From contig JAFXQD010000009.1 of NCBI GenBank assembly GCA_017527365.1, positions 1 to 54,794 of the forward strand: a stretch of 54,794 bases of DNA, in the 5' to 3' direction. Origin of the DNA: Oscillibacter sp. GTDB lineage: Bacteria; Bacillota; Clostridia; Oscillospirales; Oscillospiraceae. Below, one piece after another: positions 50,951 through 54,794 of this stretch (the stretch's first letter is position 1; every line of letters begins with the position of its first letter). The position numbers and the translations under genes were made by a program. The notes beneath the pieces were generated by a model that did not search any database, was not told where the DNA came from, and was given only the letters and a program-made list of their open reading frames with translations.

Positions 50951-52213
50951 ATGGCATTTGGATTAGACACGGGACCCGAAAGCGTTGTGAACATCAGGGT
51001 CATTGGCGTCGGCGGAGCCGGAAGCAATGTCGTCAACCGCATGGTAAACGCGGGCATTAAAGGCATTGACTTCGTCGCGGTCAATACGGATAAGCAGGCG
51101 CTGAACGTTTCCAGCGCGACATCCAAAATCCAGATTGGCGAGAAACTCACGCACGGGCAGGGCGCCGGCTCCAATCCGGAGGTGGGGCGCAAATCCGCAG
51201 AGGAAAGCCGCAACCAGCTTTCCAAGATTCTGGAAGACACCGACATGGTATTCATCACCGCCGGCATGGGCGGCGGCACGGGCACGGGCGCCGCGCCCGT
51301 CGTGGCGGAAATCGCCAAGGAAATGGACATCCTGACGGTTGCCGTCGTGACCAAGCCCTTCGGTTTCGAGGGCAAGCAGAGAATGCGCTGCGCCGAGGCG
51401 GGCATTGCCGAGCTTGAAAGCAAGGTTGACTCGCTGGTGATTATCCCCAACGACCGCCTGAAGTTCGCAACAGACCAGAAAATCACGTTCGTGAACGCGT
51501 TTGAAATCGCGGACGACGTGCTCAAACAGGCGGTGCAGTCGATTTCCGACCTCATCCGCGACACGGGCTTTATCAACCTTGACTTCGCCGACGTGACCGC
51601 CGTCATGAAGGACGCGGGCATGGCGCACATGGGCGTAGGCCGCGCCGGAGGCAAGGGCAAGGCGGAAGAGGCGGCGCGCATGGCGATTTCCAGCCCGTTG
51701 CTGGAAACCTCTATCGAGGGCGCCCGCGGCATTCTGATTAACATCACGGGCTCTCCGGACATCGGACTGGAAGAGGTTGACCAAGCGGCCAGTCTGGTAC
51801 AGCAGGCGGTACATCCCGACGCGCTGACCATTTTCGGCGCCACGTTCGACGAGACCATGGACGACGAAATCCGCGTCACGGTCATCGCCACGGGCTTCGA
51901 CAAGGCGAAATCCAGTCTGGACGAGCCGACGCCCGTCCGGGCGAGCGCCCCCGTGCAGATTCCGACCTACCGCGCCCCGGAGGCCGTCCCCGCGCAGGCT
52001 CCGGTTTATCGCGCTCCGGAACCGGCGCCTGTCCAACAGCCCGCCCCCGCGCCCGTCGCGGAAGCGCCCGCGCCTGTCGCGCCTCCCGTCCAACAGCCCG
52101 CCCCCGCTCCGGCGGCTCCCGCCGCGCCCGCTCCGGACGCCGCGCAGAAGCCCGCCAACCCCGACGACGATTACTGGGGCTCCCTGTTCAACATCTTCAA
52201 GGACAGACAGTGA
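50951..52213 (+). CDS. ftsZ: Cell division GTPase FtsZ
   Basis: A 420-residue tubulin-like GTPase that forms the division ring. The N-terminal VIGVGGAGSNVVNRM, the T4 tubulin loop GMGGGTGTGAAPVV (about residues 105-115), and the T7 loop region NLDFADVTAVMKDAG are intact. A long Pro/Ala linker (about 325-400) ends in DDDYWGSLFNIFKDRQ, a C-terminal peptide unlike the common D-IPxFLR type, so it may bind its partners (SepF here) differently. GGAGG precedes the ATG. A strong terminator follows. Confidence 0.97.
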   Translation: MAFGLDTGPESVVNIRVIGVGGAGSNVVNRMVNAGIKGIDFVAVNTDKQALNVSSATSKIQIGEKLTHGQGAGSNPEVGRKSAEESRNQLSKILEDTDMVFITAGMGGGTGTGAAPVVAEIAKEMDILTVAVVTKPFGFEGKQRMRCAEAGIAELESKVDSLVIIPNDRLKFATDQKITFVNAFEIADDVLKQAVQSISDLIRDTGFINLDFADVTAVMKDAGMAHMGVGRAGGKGKAEEAARMAISSPLLETSIEGARGILINITGSPDIGLEEVDQAASLVQQAVHPDALTIFGATFDETMDDEIRVTVIATGFDKAKSSLDEPTPVRASAPVQIPTYRAPEAVPAQAPVYRAPEPAPVQQPAPAPVAEAPAPVAPPVQQPAPAPAAPAAPAPDAAQKPANPDDDYWGSLFNIFKDRQ

Positions 52214-52220
52214 ACTTTCT

Positions 52221-52256
52221 CCCTTGCGGGGCTTCCCGCAAGGGCTTTTGTTTTCA
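52221..52256 (+). terminator. Terminator after ftsZ
   Basis: A perfect 10-bp stem (52221-52230 with 52235-52244), GCTT loop, and tail CTTTTGTTTTC. Confidence 0.85.
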
Positions 52257-52321
52257 ACGAGGATAAAATTTCCGGAACGCCGATTTTTTGCCATTCCAAG
52301 ACTGCCTGATTTTGTGACGGT

Positions 52322-52347
52322 TGATTTCCGCCGGACGGCGCATCCTA
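52322..52347 (+). promoter_or_regulatory. Tentative sporulation-type promoter before spoIVB
   Basis: CATCCTA at 52341-52347 fits the sigma-G -10 pattern CATnnTA, with TGATTT 13 bases upstream matching only 4 of 6 of the -35 (TGAATA). No vegetative promoter was found in this gap, but the match is weak. Confidence 0.25.
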
Positions 52348-52482
52348 AGCGCGCCGACAAATCCGGGACGGAAAGGGCGTCTCATTCGGAACTCCGGCGT
52401 TATTCTCTCCGATTCCCCGGCCTTGCGGACGAATCCGACGGAAACGGCGCACAAATCACAGGTTTCCAAAGGGGTGATTCGC

Positions 52483-53460
52483 TTGTATGGAGCCTTGGCG
52501 AAACGGATATGCGGCGCGGCGGCGGCGTTCCTGCTCTGCTGCGCGGCTGTCGGGGCGGCGGACGTGAGCGGCGCGAAAAGCCTTGTCCCCGTGGGGCATA
52601 CGGTGGGTATCAAGCTCTTTTCCAAGGGCGTGATGGTGGTCAAAATGCCCGACGGCGAGACGCCCGCCCGCAACGGCGGCTTGCGCACAGGGGACGTAAT
52701 CTTAGAGTGCGGCGGCGCCCCGGTCACGTCCGTGGAACAGTTCCAGAGCCTCTTGCAGGAGGACGGAAGCGCGGATTTGCGCGTGTCGCGCAACGGCGGG
52801 GAATTGGCAATCCGGGTGGAGCCGGAGCGCAACGAGGACGGCGTATGTCAAATCGGCGCGTGGATACGCGACAGCATGGCGGGAATCGGGACGCTGACAT
52901 GGTACGACCCGGACAGCGGCAAGTTCGGCGCGTTGGGGCACGGCGTCACGGACGTTGACACGGGCTTGCTCATGCCCTTTCAGGACGGCTCTATTTTGCC
53001 GTCCACGGTGAAGGCGGTGAAGAAGGGCGAGCGCGGCGCCGCCGGGGAACTGCGCGGCGACTTCGACCTGACGCGTGACCTCGGCGCGCTCTACGCCAAC
53101 ACGAACTGGGGCGTGTTCGGGACGCTCGACGGCGGCGCGGCGTTCGCGGGCGAACCTATGCCGACGGGACAGCCCGTCAAGGGCGCGGCGCGGATTCTCT
53201 CCAACGTGCGCGGCGACGAGGTGGCGTCTTACGCCGTTGAAATTACGCGCATTCTGCCCGACAGCTCCGACGAGCGCGACATGGAAATCACGGTCACGGA
53301 CGCGGATTTGCTGGCGCTGACGGGCGGCATCGTGCAGGGCATGAGCGGGAGCCCGATTGTGCAGGACGGCAAATTTGTCGGCGCGGTCACGCACGTGCTC
53401 TTGCAGGACCCGGCCAGAGGATACGGCATTTCCATGGAAAACATGCTTGCGGCGGCGTAA
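52483..53460 (+). CDS. spoIVB: SpoIVB-type peptidase (S55 family)
   Basis: A 325-residue exported serine protease that, in Bacillus, is made in the forespore and triggers pro-sigma-K processing in the mother cell. It has an N-terminal signal anchor (about 5-25), a PDZ domain (about 45-100, ARNGGLRTGDVILECGG), and the S55 domain with His153 in ALGHGVTD and Ser288 in GMSGSPIVQDGK. No ATG fits: a TTG at 52483 with AAAGGGG upstream is preferred, with a GTG at 52474 possible. It is adjacent to spo0A, as in most spore formers. Confidence 0.9.
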   Translation: MYGALAKRICGAAAAFLLCCAAVGAADVSGAKSLVPVGHTVGIKLFSKGVMVVKMPDGETPARNGGLRTGDVILECGGAPVTSVEQFQSLLQEDGSADLRVSRNGGELAIRVEPERNEDGVCQIGAWIRDSMAGIGTLTWYDPDSGKFGALGHGVTDVDTGLLMPFQDGSILPSTVKAVKKGERGAAGELRGDFDLTRDLGALYANTNWGVFGTLDGGAAFAGEPMPTGQPVKGAARILSNVRGDEVASYAVEITRILPDSSDERDMEITVTDADLLALTGGIVQGMSGSPIVQDGKFVGAVTHVLLQDPARGYGISMENMLAAA

Positions 53461-53461
53461 G

Positions 53462-53496
53462 CGGCGGCGGGGAATCGAACTTCCCCGCCGTTGTTT
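53462..53496 (+). terminator. Terminator after spoIVB
   Basis: A perfect 10-bp stem (53462-53471 with 53478-53487), a 6-base loop and GTTGTTTTTG tail. It separates spoIVB from spo0A transcription. Confidence 0.8.
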
Positions 53497-53543
53497 TTGC
53501 GCCGTTTCGCTATTTTGCCGCCGTCCTTTTGCAAAATGCGATT

Positions 53544-53612
53544 GTTGTCGATTTGTAGCAAAGACGCTTGTTTTTGACTGTTATACTCAGAGTTTTAGCG
53601 TTAAAAGTCGAA
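53544..53612 (+). promoter_or_regulatory. Possible Spo0A boxes upstream of spo0A
   Basis: TGTCGAT (53546-53552) and AGTCGAA (53606-53612) each match 6 of 7 bases of the 0A box TGTCGAA, in an A+T-rich 260-base region before spo0A. TATACT at 53582-53587 lies between them but has a poor -35. This suggests autoregulation, known for spo0A in other species. Confidence 0.4.
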
Positions 53613-53757
53613 ATAATTTTGGAAAATATTTGGGTTTAAACTTGTAAATTTTACTACTTTATGGTATTTTATGGATAAACGGAAACGAAAGCGGTTTCCT
53701 GTCAAAACCTTGCCTGCGAGGCGGATTTCCTGTAATTTGTTGGAGGGGAAGATTATC

Positions 53758-54522
53758 ATGAATCAAGTCAAAACTGTGCTGTTGGCCGACGGCAACACGG
53801 AGTTTCGCTCTATGCTGCGCGACGCAATCGACAAATCCGGAGAGTTTCGCGTCTCCGCCAGCGTGGGAAGCGGGACGGAAGCCTTGGACGCCTTTTCCGC
53901 CAAAGTCCCGGACATCGTCGTCATGGACGCCGTCCTGCCCGGAAAGGAAGGGCTTTCCCTGCTCCGCGCCCTGCGCGAGCGGGAAAACTCCCTAAAGGCC
54001 GTCGTCTACTCCGCGTTCTGTAGCGACGCGACGCTGACGGAAGCCCGCGAACTGGGCGCGAGCTATTTCCTTTCCAAGCCCTTCGAGGCGGAAACGCTTC
54101 TGGAGCGTATGCGCGCCGCCTTCCGCCCCTTCTCCCCCGCCCGGACAAACCACGATTCCCAGTTAAGAAACGTCGTGACGGCCATCATCCACGAAATCGG
54201 CGTCCCGGCGCACATCAAGGGCTACCAGTACCTGCGGGAAGCGATTCTCATGGCGGTGGAGGACATGGACGTAATCAACGCCGTGACAAAGGCGCTCTAC
54301 CCGGCGGTCGCGGCGCGGTACTGCACGACGGCTTCCCGCGTCGAACGCGCCATCCGCCACGCCATCGAGGTCGCGTGGGACCGGGGAGACCTTGACATCC
54401 TGCAAAAGTATTTCGGCTATACGGTCAGCAACACGAAGGGCAAGCCCACCAATTCCGAGTTTATCGCCCTCATCGCGGACAGGGTTCTGTTGGGCTATGA
54501 GCGCGTCGGGTTCGGCAACTGA
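53758..54522 (+). CDS. spo0A: Sporulation transcription factor Spo0A
   Basis: A 254-residue master regulator of sporulation. The receiver has phospho-Asp57 (VVMDAVLPG), the Ser in VVYSAF and Lys107 (FLSKPFE). The DNA-binding Spo0A_C domain is well conserved ([34 protein letters not shown]). The acidic pocket reads A-D-G-N at residues 10-13, where other Spo0A proteins have A-D-D-N, so one of two Mg-binding acids is a glycine. GGAGGGGA precedes the ATG. It lies directly downstream of spoIVB. Confidence 0.95.
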   Translation: MNQVKTVLLADGNTEFRSMLRDAIDKSGEFRVSASVGSGTEALDAFSAKVPDIVVMDAVLPGKEGLSLLRALRERENSLKAVVYSAFCSDATLTEARELGASYFLSKPFEAETLLERMRAAFRPFSPARTNHDSQLRNVVTAIIHEIGVPAHIKGYQYLREAILMAVEDMDVINAVTKALYPAVAARYCTTASRVERAIRHAIEVAWDRGDLDILQKYFGYTVSNTKGKPTNSEFIALIADRVLLGYERVGFGN

Positions 54523-54535
54523 CGCCCGGCTTCCC

Positions 54536-54572
54536 GGCTCCCGTTCGGCTCCGCGCCGGGCGGGAGCCGCCC
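54536..54572 (+). terminator. Weak terminator after spo0A
   Basis: An 8-bp stem (54536-54543 with 54561-54568) with inner pairing, followed by GCCCTTTGTCT. The T tract is poor. Confidence 0.4.
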
Positions 54573-54618
54573 TTTGTCTGGGGCTGTGAAAGAAATTTAA
54601 AAAAATTTCAAAAAGGGC

Positions 54619-54647
54619 TTGACAAAGGCGTTGGGATGTGGTATCTT
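54619..54647 (+). promoter_or_regulatory. Upstream promoter (P1) of a tandem pair, probably rRNA operon
   Basis: Consensus TTGACA, 17-bp spacer ending TGTGG, TATCTT. An A+T-rich stretch just upstream (54589-54612) could act as an UP element. A near-identical promoter follows 127 bases later. Confidence 0.75.
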
Positions 54648-54745
54648 ACAGCAAGCTGTCCGCGAGGGGCGGCGGGAATAAGGTATCGGGCGGCGGGAAC
54701 GCCGGACGGCTCCGAAAAAAAGTTTGAGAAAGTCGAAAAAAAGAC

Positions 54746-54774
54746 TTGACAAACGGTCGGGAGTGTGGTATCTT
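54746..54774 (+). promoter_or_regulatory. Downstream promoter (P2) of the tandem pair
   Basis: TTGACA, 17-bp spacer ending GTGTGG, TATCTT; both promoters are followed by G-CTGTCCGCGAGG or GTTGTCCGCGAGG. The gene served lies beyond the window. Confidence 0.75.
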
Positions 54775-54794
54775 ATTCAGGTTGTCCGCGAGGA

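Noticed and set aside
52224..52958. Plus-strand frame overlapping the ftsZ-spoIVB gap
   Set aside because: It starts across the ftsZ terminator and becomes an Arg/Gly-rich shadow of the SpoIVB gene.
53461..53490. tRNA T-arm-like sequence (GTTCGA within a G/C stem, minus strand)
   Set aside because: The loop is 6 bases, no acceptor or anticodon arms can be drawn around it, and it has the shape and T tail of the spoIVB terminator.

Overview
The window is G+C-rich, tightly packed chromosomal DNA from an endospore-forming, Gram-positive-type bacterium. Spo0A, a SpoIVB-type S55 peptidase, SepF, DivIVA, YlmE, Asp23/Gls24 and a MurE with the meso-diaminopimelate DNPR motif all point to Clostridia. 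The G+C-rich coding and the presence of a DUF6465 protein suggest an Oscillospirales-like lineage, but that placement is inference. No rRNA, tRNA, CRISPR array, prophage or intact insertion sequence was recognised.

Layout. (1) About 1-3.8 kb, plus strand: a small membrane protein, then asp23-nusB-xseA-xseB-ispA from a single good promoter. (2) About 3.8-13.5 kb, minus strand: a looser block holding a secreted InlB-repeat protein, a decayed stretch, an EamA transporter, uvrB, a RadC-like protein, and small accessory genes (acetyltransferases, hydrolase, CDP-alcohol phosphatidyltransferase, DUF1349, transglutaminase-like, DUF3795). (3) About 13.5-25.5 kb, minus strand: a conserved clostridial run miaB-mutS-(two membrane proteins)-mutL-miaA-hfq-HlyD-like-ylmE-sepF-divIVA. 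mutS carries a one-base frameshift near its 3' end. (4) About 25.5-30.9 kb: a DUF6465 gene, an unexplained structured non-coding stretch, a two-component system with an upstream SDR gene and a short leader ORF, and an exo/endonuclease/phosphatase-fold protein. (5) About 30.9-36.2 kb, minus strand: ppaC, then lepA-azlC-azlD-nudix. (6) About 36.5-38.2 kb, plus strand: rsmD-coaD-coiled-coil protein. (7) About 38.4-54.5 kb, plus strand: a division and cell wall cluster rsmH-ftsL-spoVD/pbp-murE-mraY-ftsW-murG-murA-ftsQ-ftsZ, followed by spoIVB-spo0A. murD, murF, murB, murC and mraZ are missing from it, and one minus-strand gene sits inside it.

The genes mainly serve growth and division: lipid II synthesis and septum assembly, mismatch and excision repair, tRNA modification, and sporulation control. 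Sixteen vegetative-type promoters can be read directly; all have a 17-bp spacer, and five share the same TGTGG immediately before the -10. The window ends with two nearly identical TTGACA promoters about 127 bp apart, an arrangement typical of the region just before an rRNA operon.

The points most worth a second look are the mutS frameshift, a promoter-carrying direct repeat on both sides of an A+T-richer transglutaminase-like gene, the structured repeat-containing gap at 26.4-26.7 kb, the leader ORF plus hairpin before the SDR/two-component operon, a Spo0A receiver lacking one acidic pocket residue, a RadC-like protein without its metal ligands, and unusually basic N-terminal tails on FtsL, FtsW and FtsQ.
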